NCBI RefSeq assembly: GCF_000365425.1
Contig: NZ_AQOV01000001.1
Location: forward strand, 248,001-312,000
Direction: 5' to 3'
Origin: Methylomonas sp. MK1
GTDB lineage: Bacteria; Pseudomonadota; Gammaproteobacteria; Methylococcales; Methylomonadaceae
DNA length: 64,000 nucleotides
Each line of letters starts with the position of its first letter. The stretch's first letter is position 1. Below, piece by piece: positions 33,199 through 41,199 of the stretch. The translations under genes were made by a program, and so were the position numbers. The notes beneath the pieces were generated by a model. It did no database searches. It was given only the letters and a program-made list of their open reading frames with translations, and was not told where the DNA came from.

Positions 33199-34181
33199 TG
33201 ACCTGGCTTAAGGCGCTGCCGGTTTTATTGTGGTTGCCGGCGTTGCTGCTGATCGGAGCGGTACTCAGCCAATTGCCGCTTGCCGCCATCACCCGCAGTA
33301 TCGAGGCGTTATCTATCAGCCAATGGCTGGCCTGGATAGGCTTGAATCTTGCCATTATTCTAGTGGCGGCCCAGCGCTGGTGGATGCTAAGTAATTTGCT
33401 GAAATTACCGGTCGGCATTGGTCAGTTATTGATGATTCGCCAAGCCGGCCAAGCCGTCAGCTTTATCACGCCCGGCCCTCAATTCGGCGGTGAGCCTTTG
33501 CAGATTTTCTGGCTGTACAAACGTTGCCATTTGCCGCTGCACGGGGCGTTGTTGACATTGGGTCTGGATAGGTTTTACGAGCTGTGGATCAACTTCAGCA
33601 TCCTGGTCCTGGCGGTGCTGCTGTTGCTGGTTTCGCCGGTCGGCGCTGTCACCAACTGGCGGGAAATCCTGCTGGTACTTGCCGGTATCTTGCTGGCTTT
33701 ATCGTTGTTCGGCTGGTTTATTTTAAAGCGGCCGGAACGGGTATTAGCCTGGCTAAACCGCCTGGCCCGGCGCTGGCAGCATCATCCGCGCTTACAACAC
33801 ATCGAAATGCATTGGCAGCGTTTGAGTAGCGACTTAAAGGCAGCCGTCGCATCAGGTAAGCCCGCACTATGCAAAGCCTTTCTATTCTCTCTGTGCGGCT
33901 GGGCTGGTTTGCTATTGGAGTTATGGCTACTGCTCGGCGTATTCGATCTTGCCTTGGATATGTCTACGTTCCTGGTCATTTTGGTGGCCATGCGCCTGTC
34001 TTTTTTATTACCGTTGCCGGGCGGGATTGGGTCCTTGGAGGCGGCGCTGTTTTGGGCGTTTCAATACTTGAGTTTGCCGGCTGATGCGGCGATTGGCTTG
34101 ATTGCCTTAATGCGCTTACGCGATGCCATTATTCTCATAGGCGGCCTGGGTTGCTTGCGCTTGTTACAGGCAAGTAGGTAG
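33198..34181 (+). CDS. Lysylphosphatidylglycerol-synthase-type flippase (UPF0104 family)
   Basis: A 327-residue protein with about eight transmembrane helices. The segments RQAGQAVSFITPGPQFGGEP and LPLPGGIGSLEAALFWAFQ are the hallmark loops of the MprF/UPF0104 membrane domain. It lacks the soluble aminoacyltransferase domain, so it is not a lysyltransferase; stand-alone members are thought to translocate lipids. It is translationally coupled to the CDP-alcohol phosphatidyltransferase, which points to making and flipping the same lipid. The C-terminus ends in a short basic tail. Confidence 0.85.
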   Translation: MTWLKALPVLLWLPALLLIGAVLSQLPLAAITRSIEALSISQWLAWIGLNLAIILVAAQRWWMLSNLLKLPVGIGQLLMIRQAGQAVSFITPGPQFGGEPLQIFWLYKRCHLPLHGALLTLGLDRFYELWINFSILVLAVLLLLVSPVGAVTNWREILLVLAGILLALSLFGWFILKRPERVLAWLNRLARRWQHHPRLQHIEMHWQRLSSDLKAAVASGKPALCKAFLFSLCGWAGLLLELWLLLGVFDLALDMSTFLVILVAMRLSFLLPLPGGIGSLEAALFWAFQYLSLPADAAIGLIALMRLRDAIILIGGLGCLRLLQASR

Positions 34182-34367
34182 CGCAAGTGCTTATCTAAAG
34201 GCAGGGTATCAGCAAGCTCTGTCTGTATCGCAACAGCTCGCACGCATTCATGCTGCTCAACGACAGCATTTCCTGGTGAATAAATACGGCACGATTAGTG
34301 CAGTTTTGGGGGCGGGAACCTTGCTCAAGGTATCCATTTTGATAACCCATAATCAGAGAGAAAATGC

Positions 34368-35057
34368 ATGAAAAAAACTAGCTTTGTTGCTGGCCTGCTC
34401 ATTCTGAGCGCTAACACAGCCTTCGCTCAACAGGCCCCCAGCGACGCCTCTAAGCCGCCCTTAGGCTTCTTTGTCACCAGTGTCGGCTCCGGCAAGGGTG
34501 CAGATCTGGGCGGCCTGGCGGGCGCCGATGCGCATTGCCAAAAACTGGCGACTGATGCCGGTGCCGGCAACCGCACCTGGCGTGCCTATTTGAGCACCCA
34601 AGCCACCGCCGACCAACCTGCGATCAATGCCCGCGACCGGATCGGCAACGGACCTTGGGCCAATGCCAACGGTGCGATTGTCGCGAACGACGTTGCCCAC
34701 CTGCATGGCGACACCGTGGAGTTAGGCCAGTTGGGCAACAACGTGCATCGCACCACCAACCTCACCGAAAAAGGCGCGCAGATCAATGGCGTGGGCGCTA
34801 CACCGAACCAGCACGACCTGATCACCGGTTCCAAGCCGGACGGCCGCGCCTACACCGATGCCGCCGACCATACCTGTAAGAATTACACCAGCAGCGGCGA
34901 AGGCTCGGTGCGCGTCGGTCACTCCGACCGCACCAACCGCGGCGCCACCGGCGGCAATGTCTCCTGGAACTCTACCCACGACAGCAAAGGCTGCAGCCAG
35001 GAAAACCTGGTCAGCACCGGCGGCGCGGGTTATTTTTATTGCTTTGCGGCGGATTAA
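34368..35057 (+). CDS. Secreted lectin-like protein
   Basis: A 229-residue protein with a signal peptide (residues 1-20, ending AFAQ). The body starts FFVTSVGSGKGADLGGLAGA, then DAHCQKLATDAGAGNRTWRA and YLST: a pattern widely annotated as lectin-like or DUF1554-type in secreted proteins. It has five cysteines, including HTC and KGC near the end, and many Gly, Asn and Thr, as expected for a beta-rich extracellular protein. The start has AGAGAGAAA just upstream. It stands alone. Carbohydrate binding is inferred by family only. Confidence 0.65.
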   Translation: MKKTSFVAGLLILSANTAFAQQAPSDASKPPLGFFVTSVGSGKGADLGGLAGADAHCQKLATDAGAGNRTWRAYLSTQATADQPAINARDRIGNGPWANANGAIVANDVAHLHGDTVELGQLGNNVHRTTNLTEKGAQINGVGATPNQHDLITGSKPDGRAYTDAADHTCKNYTSSGEGSVRVGHSDRTNRGATGGNVSWNSTHDSKGCSQENLVSTGGAGYFYCFAAD

Positions 35058-35228
35058 ATTCGTTTGAGAGGGTGGGCTGACGAAAGGAAGCCCATCTACC
35101 ACCAGTGGCTTGAGTATTAGTATCACTGCGCCCTATTAGGTTTTGTCTTGGCAGGCGCCCAGCCGGCTTTGTTTATACCTATGGCTATAATGATGCCAAC
35201 GATCTCTAATCTTAGGCAACTGAAGTAA

Positions 35229-35846
35229 ATGGCCACTTTAAATATCGTATACGTCCTAACTAACTCGGCAATGCCTGGCTTGGTAAAAATTGGGTATACA
35301 ACGCAAGAAGACGCAAACTCCCGCATCGCTCAACTTTACACGACAGGCGTCCCTGTACCGTTTGAGATTCAATATGCTTGTAAGGTGCAAAACGCAGAAG
35401 AAGTGGAAAAAGCTCTGCATGTTGCCTTTTCTCCGAATCGGATTAATCCCAAACGAGAGTTCTTCAGGATTGAACCTGAACAGGCAATAGCAATACTGAA
35501 ACTTCTTCATACTGAAGACGCAACTGCCGAAATAGAACAACAGCCTACTTCGTTGGATCAGGAATCAGTAATCGCTGCTGAACAATTAAAATCCAAACGA
35601 CCAAATATGAATTTCGAAGAGATGGGAATTCCAATCGGTGCCGAATTGCTATCAGTACATGGGCCATCTATTGCCACGGTTTGTTCAGCAAAAAAAATCG
35701 TCTTCAATCACGAAGAAATGTCTCTAACTGCTGCGACAAGACAGATTTTGGGGATAGAGCATAGCGTTCAACCCAGTCCGCATTGGACTTATATGGGTAA
35801 ATCGCTTAGAGATTATTACGAGGAAACATACGGTGGTTCCGTATGA
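35229..35846 (+). CDS. GIY-YIG nuclease-like protein of the T5orf172 family
   Basis: A 205-residue protein. The N-terminal domain (1-95) starts IVYVLTNSAMPGLVKIGYTT, the T5orf172/MUG113 variant of the GIY-YIG fold, and ends KREFFRIEPEQAIAIL. The rest (100-205) is a charged tail with no domain I recognise, containing a motif ATRQILGIEHSVQPSPHWTY that looks like a DNA-associated 'RAMA'-type module. Such proteins occur in phage and mobile islands and beside restriction genes. It lies directly before a REP pair and the RAYT transposase. A role in DNA binding or cleavage is inferred. Confidence 0.7.
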   Translation: MATLNIVYVLTNSAMPGLVKIGYTTQEDANSRIAQLYTTGVPVPFEIQYACKVQNAEEVEKALHVAFSPNRINPKREFFRIEPEQAIAILKLLHTEDATAEIEQQPTSLDQESVIAAEQLKSKRPNMNFEEMGIPIGAELLSVHGPSIATVCSAKKIVFNHEEMSLTAATRQILGIEHSVQPSPHWTYMGKSLRDYYEETYGGSV

Positions 35847-35854
35847 CGTTAACG

Positions 35855-35936
35855 ATGGGTTTCGCGTTGCTCTACCCATCCTACAGAACTGTTTGAGTCC
35901 AGGACCGTAGGATGGGTAGAGCAACGCGAAACCCAT
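35855..35936. repeat. REP pair (inverted), left of the RAYT gene
   Basis: Two 30-base arms, 35855-35884 and 35907-35936, are perfect reverse complements. They contain GATGGGTAGAGC and end in GAAACCCAT. They are separated by 22 bases. The same arms, with one changed base pair (GCG to AAG/CTT type), occur at 36521-36676. Confidence 0.9.
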
Positions 35937-35957
35937 CAAATAAAACCATAACCACCG

Positions 35958-36488
35958 TTATTCCAAGTTTAAATCATTTTCCAATCCCGCCACTCCGCCC
36001 CAATTAGCGGGAATAATCCCTCGCTTAACATATCGATGAAACGATGAATAAGGCCAATCCGCAGCGTTTGTTACATGCCCATGTTTTACCGGATTGAAAT
36101 GAATGTAATCCACATGTCTGGCAAAGTCATTCTCGTCTTTTATTCGGTGTTCCCAAAATCGTCTTTGCCATATTCCTCTTTCATTTTTACGAATACGGCT
36201 ATGGGAAATTTTCTCACCAATTTCAATATGCCTGGAATATTCTGATTTTATTTGTCGCCAACGTAAACTGAAATCATCATCACCCTCAGGTAGGGTCCAA
36301 ATGGCATGCAGATGTTCCGGCAATACTACAATTGCTTCCACTGTAAATGGATGCTTTTGCTTAACCGTACGAAAGGCTTCTCGCAAAATCTTAATATGCT
36401 CGGTCAATAGTGTTTGGCTTCTATCGGCCAGATTTACCGTAAAAAAGTAAGTGCCACCTTGGACTCGATGGCGACGGTATTCGGTCAT
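35958..36488 (-). CDS. REP-associated tyrosine transposase (RAYT)
   Basis: A 176-residue Y1 transposase of the IS200/IS605-related RAYT group. It starts MTEYRRHRVQGGTYFFTVNL, contains VLPEHLHAIWTLPEGDDDFS (the HUH-type metal histidines, here HLH) and the C-terminal FWEHRIKDENDFARHVDYIH with the catalytic Tyr, then FNPVKHG. RAYTs are domesticated single-copy enzymes that mobilise or maintain REP palindromes. This gene is flanked on both sides by matching REP pairs, as expected. It is intact. Confidence 0.93.
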   Translation of the reverse strand: MTEYRRHRVQGGTYFFTVNLADRSQTLLTEHIKILREAFRTVKQKHPFTVEAIVVLPEHLHAIWTLPEGDDDFSLRWRQIKSEYSRHIEIGEKISHSRIRKNERGIWQRRFWEHRIKDENDFARHVDYIHFNPVKHGHVTNAADWPYSSFHRYVKRGIIPANWGGVAGLENDLNLE

Positions 36489-36520
36489 TTTTATTTTTCA
36501 GGATAAATTTGAGGTTAGTG

Positions 36521-36676
36521 ATGGGTTTCGCTTTGCTCTACCCATCCTACAAGGCCCATTGAGTTTAGACCAAGCCTAACCCAGTGAGTCATGTCTTGAA
36601 ATGACAAAACTTTGTTTTCCAAGCACCCAAGCAACAGTACCAGGACCGTAGGATGGGTAGAGCAAAGCGAAACCCA
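36521..36676. repeat. REP pair (inverted), right of the RAYT gene
   Basis: Arms at 36521-36550 and 36648-36676 match the left REP arms, differing at the same position in both arms (GCTTTGC instead of GCGTTGC), so pairing is kept. Inside and beyond the pair a ~45-base segment with ACTTTGTTTTCCAA occurs twice in direct orientation (36605-36645 and 36695-36740), which shows local duplication. No gene is seen from 36489 to 36854. Confidence 0.85.
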
Positions 36677-36854
36677 TCAAATGTTTTAAAACCATGACAC
36701 TTTGTTTTCCAAACACCCCACCAACAGTATCAGCATCCCCAGCAACAATTTTTTTCTAATCCGGCGCAATAAAGTCAGGCTTGGCAAGGCTTAAAAACAC
36801 GGCATAAATAATGGTATGAGTTTTCTTATATCAAGACTTTACAAAGAAAATACT

Positions 36855-37052
36855 ATGTTTCGTACCGAACGATTTTTATCAGTGGTTAATCCTGATACCG
36901 GTCTTCCCGCCTGGTATTTTTTGACTCGGGAAGGCAGGAGAGGGCCGTTTTCCTCCAAGACCAATGCCCAATTGGCGTTGTATCAGTATGTTGCCGATTA
37001 CGCGCGACAGGGACTCGCCTGCAGGCGGACGCGGTTGTTGGCGAATAGCTGA
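36855..37052 (+). CDS. Small DUF6316-like protein
   Basis: A 65-residue protein, MFRTERFLSVVNPDTGLPAW leading to YFLTREGRRGPF and NAQLALYQYVADYARQGL. The 'RTERF...WYFLTREG--GPF' order is typical of the short DUF6316-type proteins common in Gammaproteobacteria. The ATG at 36855 is favoured over one 39 bases earlier because it begins at the conserved part. It is convergent with the glycosyltransferase gene, four bases away. Function unknown. Confidence 0.6.
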   Translation: MFRTERFLSVVNPDTGLPAWYFLTREGRRGPFSSKTNAQLALYQYVADYARQGLACRRTRLLANS

Positions 37053-37056
37053 GCGT

Positions 37057-38157
37057 TTATCGACTTTGCCCGGCCCTGACTTGACCGGATAAAAAAGCGC
37101 GGATGTCGGCGCAACTTGTCTCCCATTTTGTCTGGGCGGCGTAGGCATGCAGTGCATTGACGCCCAATTGCGCCAGTAGATGACGATTCTGATGCAGGGT
37201 GTGCAATAAATTGGCTAAGGCGCCATGATTTTCAGGTTCGATCAAATAGCCGTTTTCCCCCTCACGAATAATCTCCCACGCAGCACCGGCCCTTGTGCCG
37301 ATCACCGGTAAGCCAAATTGCTGGGCTTCCACATAGACAATGCCGTAGCTTTCATAAGCAGACGGCATGACTAATAGGTGATGTTGCCGGTATAAGTCGG
37401 CTAATGCTTCGCCTTGCACGGAGCCGAGCAAGGACAGGCTTTGCGTCAATCCGGCAGCTCGAATCCGGGCTTTAATTTGCGCCACATAGCCGGGTTCCAT
37501 ATCCAGCCGTCCTGCCACGCTGAGTTGGTAGTCCTGGGCCGGCAGTTGGCTAAGGGCTTTTATCAAAACATGTAAGCCCTTGCGGCGGATGACGTTGCCC
37601 ACCAGCACTATTCTTAGCGGTCCGGGCTTCAGCGCGCGCTTCAAAACGGCTGCCGGGTTTATATTGTCATGGGCAAAATTATCACCGGCGGGCACTGCGA
37701 TGCAGTGCGGTGGTAACGCACCGGCCAACAGCTCGCGGATTTGAGTTAGGGTGGTCTGGCTGTTGGCGATGATGCCGTCCACGGTTTGCAAATAATGGCG
37801 TTCGACAATCCGATAAAACCAGGCTCTGTGCCAAGGTGCTTGGTCGATGCTGGTCAGCAGATGTACCAGGGCGATTAGCGGGATGCTGAGTTGCTTGCTG
37901 ATGCGCCGATTCAAAAAACACACCGCCGGATGAACCATGGCATCCTGAATCAGAATATCCGGCTTGGCAGCGGCGATGTTTTCCAATAAATCGCCGGTAA
38001 TATTCTCAGCCAGCTGCCGCCAATAATTGCGCGGCGGCAGGCTAATGATGGTGACTTGATCGCCCCGGCTTTGCAGGTAAGCCACCAGCTTGCGGTTGTA
38101 CAGATAGCCGCCGCTGACGCTATTCATATCGCCAACGACCAGCAAGCCAATGTGCAT
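37057..38157 (-). CDS. Glycosyltransferase family 4 enzyme
   Basis: A 366-residue GT-B enzyme. The N-terminal glycine loop is GDMNSVSGGYLYN (9-21). The nucleotide-sugar side has IVLVGNVIRRKGLHVLIKAL, then MPSAYESYGIVYVEAQQFGL, the E-x7-E-type motif of GT4 retaining transferases. No signal or membrane helix. It is the last gene of a minus-strand operon, 13 bases behind the PTPS homologue. The operon starts with ribA and a RibD-type reductase, so the sugar may go onto a pyrimidine- or pterin-derived product; a lipid acceptor is the other option. Confidence 0.87.
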   Translation of the reverse strand: MHIGLLVVGDMNSVSGGYLYNRKLVAYLQSRGDQVTIISLPPRNYWRQLAENITGDLLENIAAAKPDILIQDAMVHPAVCFLNRRISKQLSIPLIALVHLLTSIDQAPWHRAWFYRIVERHYLQTVDGIIANSQTTLTQIRELLAGALPPHCIAVPAGDNFAHDNINPAAVLKRALKPGPLRIVLVGNVIRRKGLHVLIKALSQLPAQDYQLSVAGRLDMEPGYVAQIKARIRAAGLTQSLSLLGSVQGEALADLYRQHHLLVMPSAYESYGIVYVEAQQFGLPVIGTRAGAAWEIIREGENGYLIEPENHGALANLLHTLHQNRHLLAQLGVNALHAYAAQTKWETSCADIRAFLSGQVRAGQSR

Positions 38158-38170
38158 GATGTTTGCCGGT

Positions 38171-38548
38171 TTAGAACACCAAACGGTAAGCCGCCCAGCA
38201 CGTCGCGTTTTCCCAGAGTTTTACCCGCAACCTGCCTGTTCCCGGTGGATTAACGGCGGCGACGATTTTTTCGCAGATGATGCGGCTAAAGTGCTCGATG
38301 CTGGGGTTCAAGTCGGCAAACTCCGGCTTATCGTTGAGTATTTGATCGCGAAAATCCGCCACGATGTCATCCAAAGCCGCTTCGATGGCGACGATGTCCA
38401 CCAGATAACCGTGCTGATCCAATTGCTCGCCGTCGATACGCACTTCCGCGATGTAATGGTGGGCGTGGGGTTGGTTTTCGCTACCCCAGTCGCCGCCGAT
38501 TAAATAATGGTTGGCGATGAAATCTCGACTGACGGCTACGCTGTACAT
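38171..38548 (-). CDS. 6-pyruvoyl-tetrahydropterin synthase family protein with Cys-to-Glu change
   Basis: A 125-residue member of the PTPS/QueD fold. Zinc ligands are present: His14 in ANHYL and the pair in PHAHHY (residues 28 and 30). The glutamates in NPSIEHFSRI and WEN match the substrate pocket. The catalytic cysteine of QueD, four residues before the HxH, is Glu24 here (GSENQPHAHHY). Loss of this Cys, with Glu in its place, is known from PTPS-III-type enzymes that cleave dihydroneopterin. It is therefore probably not a queuosine enzyme. It lies in an operon with ribA and a RibD-type reductase. Confidence 0.82.
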   Translation of the reverse strand: MYSVAVSRDFIANHYLIGGDWGSENQPHAHHYIAEVRIDGEQLDQHGYLVDIVAIEAALDDIVADFRDQILNDKPEFADLNPSIEHFSRIICEKIVAAVNPPGTGRLRVKLWENATCWAAYRLVF

Positions 38549-38623
38549 ATTATTTTTTCCTTGGGTTCTTTGGTGACTACTCCCCTGTTTGAAAAAATAG
38601 GGGAAGTAAATAGCGTTGGAGTT

Positions 38624-39664
38624 TTAATAAGTAAATATGGCTTGCAAGACTTGCTGCGGTTCCTGATCCAGCCGCTTGTAAATGTCTGCTGCTTGGTCGA
38701 TTGGCATGCGATGACTGATCAGCGCTTGCGGCTTTAACCGTCGAATCATTTCCCAAGCCTCTTGGAAGCGGCGGGCTTTATCCCAGCGTCCGGATAATTC
38801 CGGCGCAATGCTGCTGACCTGACTGCTGATGAATTTGATGCGATGGCGATGGGCCACGCCGCCCAATTGCACTGGCGCGGACTTGTTGCCGTACCAACTG
38901 CCGATCACGATACGGCCGGAGTAGCAGCACAAGTCGATAGCCATATTCAAAGCTTCCGGCGCGCCAGTGACTTCATAGATCAGATCGGCGCCGGATTTCG
39001 GCGTTGCCGATAGTTCCACGGGCAATCTTAAAGCGTCTTTCAATTCGGCTATTTGCCTGTCAGACTTGGGATCGAACGCTTGATGCACGCCCAACCATTC
39101 GGCGTAATTGCGGCGTTTGTTGATGTCATCCACAGCCAGCAACTGCGCCAAGGGGAAACGGGCCAATACACTCGATAACAACAAGCCAACGATGCCCTGC
39201 CCTAAAACCGCCACCCGTTCCCCCAACGCCGGACTGCCATCCAGTACCAGATTAACGGCTGTTTCCATATTCGCTAAAAACACCGCCGCTTCCGCTTCGA
39301 TATCCTCCGGTAAAACGATCAGTTGATCTGGCGTGGCAACAAAATGGCTGGCGTGCGGCTGGAACGAAAACACGCGCTTATCCAACCAAGCGGCATCGAC
39401 GCCAGCGCCGATTTTTTCGACTTGGCCTACACAGGCATAACCATATTGCAAGGGATAAGCGGCTTGCTGCTGTAAAACTGCTAGCGAGGCATCCAACGCA
39501 ATGTCGGTGGGCAATTGTCCCCGGTAAACCAGCATCTCGGTGCCGGCGCTAATCGCGGAGCAAACGCTCTTTACCAACATTTGCCCGGGCTCCAGCGCTG
39601 GCAATGGCTGCTCGCGGATTTCGACGGCACGCGGATTGGTAAACCAAAGCTGATGGGCTTTCAC
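38624..39664 (-). CDS. Medium-chain dehydrogenase (zinc-alcohol-dehydrogenase-like)
   Basis: A 346-residue MDR-superfamily protein. The N-terminal catalytic domain has VCSAISAGTEMLVYRGQLP, where ordinary alcohol dehydrogenases have a GHE zinc motif; that motif is absent. The Rossmann region is near VAVLGQGIVGLLLSSVLARF, then LLAVDDINKRR. The start is taken as GTG at 39664, overlapping the upstream stop (GTGA). The set resembles BchC-like dehydrogenases. In context it would oxidise or reduce a hydroxyl of the operon's product. A small hairpin (TCCCCT/AGGGGA at 38581-38604) lies between it and the PTPS gene. Confidence 0.8.
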   Translation of the reverse strand: MKAHQLWFTNPRAVEIREQPLPALEPGQMLVKSVCSAISAGTEMLVYRGQLPTDIALDASLAVLQQQAAYPLQYGYACVGQVEKIGAGVDAAWLDKRVFSFQPHASHFVATPDQLIVLPEDIEAEAAVFLANMETAVNLVLDGSPALGERVAVLGQGIVGLLLSSVLARFPLAQLLAVDDINKRRNYAEWLGVHQAFDPKSDRQIAELKDALRLPVELSATPKSGADLIYEVTGAPEALNMAIDLCCYSGRIVIGSWYGNKSAPVQLGGVAHRHRIKFISSQVSSIAPELSGRWDKARRFQEAWEMIRRLKPQALISHRMPIDQAADIYKRLDQEPQQVLQAIFTY

Positions 39665-40377
39665 GCTGCAGCGGCCTCCCGATAATGCAGATTGCCCCAC
39701 ATGATCAAATCCGGTCCCAGCATCTGCGAATGCAGTGGACGAATTTGCGGCAACTGGCTTTTACAGCCCAAATCCAGATTGCCGACGCCCTTGTATCCGC
39801 CGACCAAAGTCGGCGCAATGGTCAAAACCAATGCATCGGCCAGCTGAGCTTTTAAAAACGCGGTGATGACCTGACTGCCGCCTTCTACCATCAGCGTCCG
39901 GATGCCTTTTTCCCAAAGCCGTTGCAGGGCTGCCGACAGGTCAACACGCCCATCGTCATCACCCTCTAAGGTGATGATTTCGGCGTTGCCGTCAAATTCG
40001 CCATCCGGTTTTAAACAGGTTAACAGCCAACACTCTTTGTCGGTGCGTTGGCACAGGCGAGCGGTCGGGGGTGTGCGTAACCAGCTATCTAAGACAATGG
40101 GTTGCGGGCTTTTTCCAGAGCATTCCCGGACCGTCAATTGCGGATCGTCGGTCAGCACTGTGCCGATACCGACCAGGATGCCGTCGTGCAGACTGCGGAG
40201 TTGGTGGGTTAAACGCCGCGATTCAGAGCCGCTCAAGCCAAGAGTTTCGCCGGCGCGAGTAGTAATGCTGCCGTCCCAGCTTTGCGCGTAACTCAGTGTG
40301 ACAAACGGCCGTTCGGCTGATTCGGAAAACGCGGTTTGGGCAGTCAGCCAGCGCTCAATCTGCTGGTTCACAATCAT
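39661..40377 (-). CDS. Stand-alone RibD C-terminal (dihydrofolate-reductase-fold) reductase
   Basis: A 238-residue protein equal to the reductase half of RibD. Landmarks: PFVTLSYAQSWDGSIT (24-39), HDGILVGIGTVLTDDPQLTV (64-83) and LMVEGGSQVITAFL (~173-186). There is no deaminase domain. Archaeal and fungal enzymes of this kind reduce the ribose of diaminopyrimidinone phosphate before deamination. It overlaps ribA by 23 bases and the next gene by four. With ribA it would make 2,5-diamino-6-ribitylamino-pyrimidinone phosphate, which may then be diverted from riboflavin. Role in the pathway is inferred. Confidence 0.82.
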   Translation of the reverse strand: MIVNQQIERWLTAQTAFSESAERPFVTLSYAQSWDGSITTRAGETLGLSGSESRRLTHQLRSLHDGILVGIGTVLTDDPQLTVRECSGKSPQPIVLDSWLRTPPTARLCQRTDKECWLLTCLKPDGEFDGNAEIITLEGDDDGRVDLSAALQRLWEKGIRTLMVEGGSQVITAFLKAQLADALVLTIAPTLVGGYKGVGNLDLGCKSQLPQIRPLHSQMLGPDLIMWGNLHYREAAAA

Positions 40378-41011
40378 GCGCGGTTGTCACGCTTACCCTA
40401 AAAGCAGCAGGTTTGACTTTCAATAAATGGTCCATGCGTCGAACTTTGGTCAGCAAATAGCCTTCGTTGTCGGCATTGACTGTGGCTTCCAACGGAAAAC
40501 GGACGTTGACTCGGATACCTTCGCTTTCCAAGGCATGAATCTTTGCGGGATTGTTGGTCATCAGGCGTATCGAATGGACACCCAGCTCTTCCAGAATACG
40601 GGCCGCCAATGAATAGTCTCTCTCGTCGGCACCGTGACCCAACAACAGATTGGCGTCCACCGTGTCGTAACCTTGATCTTGCAGATTGTAGGCGCGCATT
40701 TTTTGCAATAAGCCAATGCCGCGCCCTTCCTGACGCAAATAGACTAAAACGCCGGCACCTTGGCTGGCGATCAATTGCAGGGAGCGGTCCAGTTGTTCCC
40801 CGCAATCGCAACGTCTGGAGCCCAGCACATCGCCGGTAAAACACTCTGAATGGATACGCACCAATACATTTTCTGCGCCCGTGACGTTGCCCATCACAAA
40901 AGCCAAATGTTCTTTGTTATCCAGGGTGTTGCTGTAATAGCAGAGTTGAAAATCGCCATACGCCGTGGGGATACGGGTGCTGGCAAGTCGGGAAACGGTA
41001 GGTTTGGACAT
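40355..41011 (-). CDS. ribA: GTP cyclohydrolase II
   Basis: A 218-residue enzyme that opens GTP to 2,5-diamino-6-ribosylamino-pyrimidinone phosphate, formate and pyrophosphate. Zinc cysteines are Cys57, Cys68 and Cys70 in ECFTGDVLGSRRCDCG; the substrate loop is LRQEGRGIGLLQK. It lacks the RibB (DHBP synthase) domain found in fused proteins. The ATG at 41011 yields the usual length; a TTG at 41044 would add 11 residues. It heads an operon with a reductase, a dehydrogenase, a PTPS homologue and a glycosyltransferase, none of them ordinary riboflavin genes. It may thus be a second, pathway-dedicated copy. Confidence 0.92.
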   Translation of the reverse strand: MSKPTVSRLASTRIPTAYGDFQLCYYSNTLDNKEHLAFVMGNVTGAENVLVRIHSECFTGDVLGSRRCDCGEQLDRSLQLIASQGAGVLVYLRQEGRGIGLLQKMRAYNLQDQGYDTVDANLLLGHGADERDYSLAARILEELGVHSIRLMTNNPAKIHALESEGIRVNVRFPLEATVNADNEGYLLTKVRRMDHLLKVKPAAFRVSVTTAHDCEPAD

Positions 41012-41199
41012 GGTGTTCGATAAATGCTTAATTCCTTTCAACAATCAATTTATGTGCCATTTTTCAAGTCGTTGTTTGCGCGAACAAAAAGCTGGATCAT
41101 TGCAAATTGTGTGTTGATATATAAACAGTAATTGCTGGATGGTTGTTGATTTACAAGCTTCTCGGCAGCATTTTGGCGATAGGCGCGGCGAGCTGTTTT

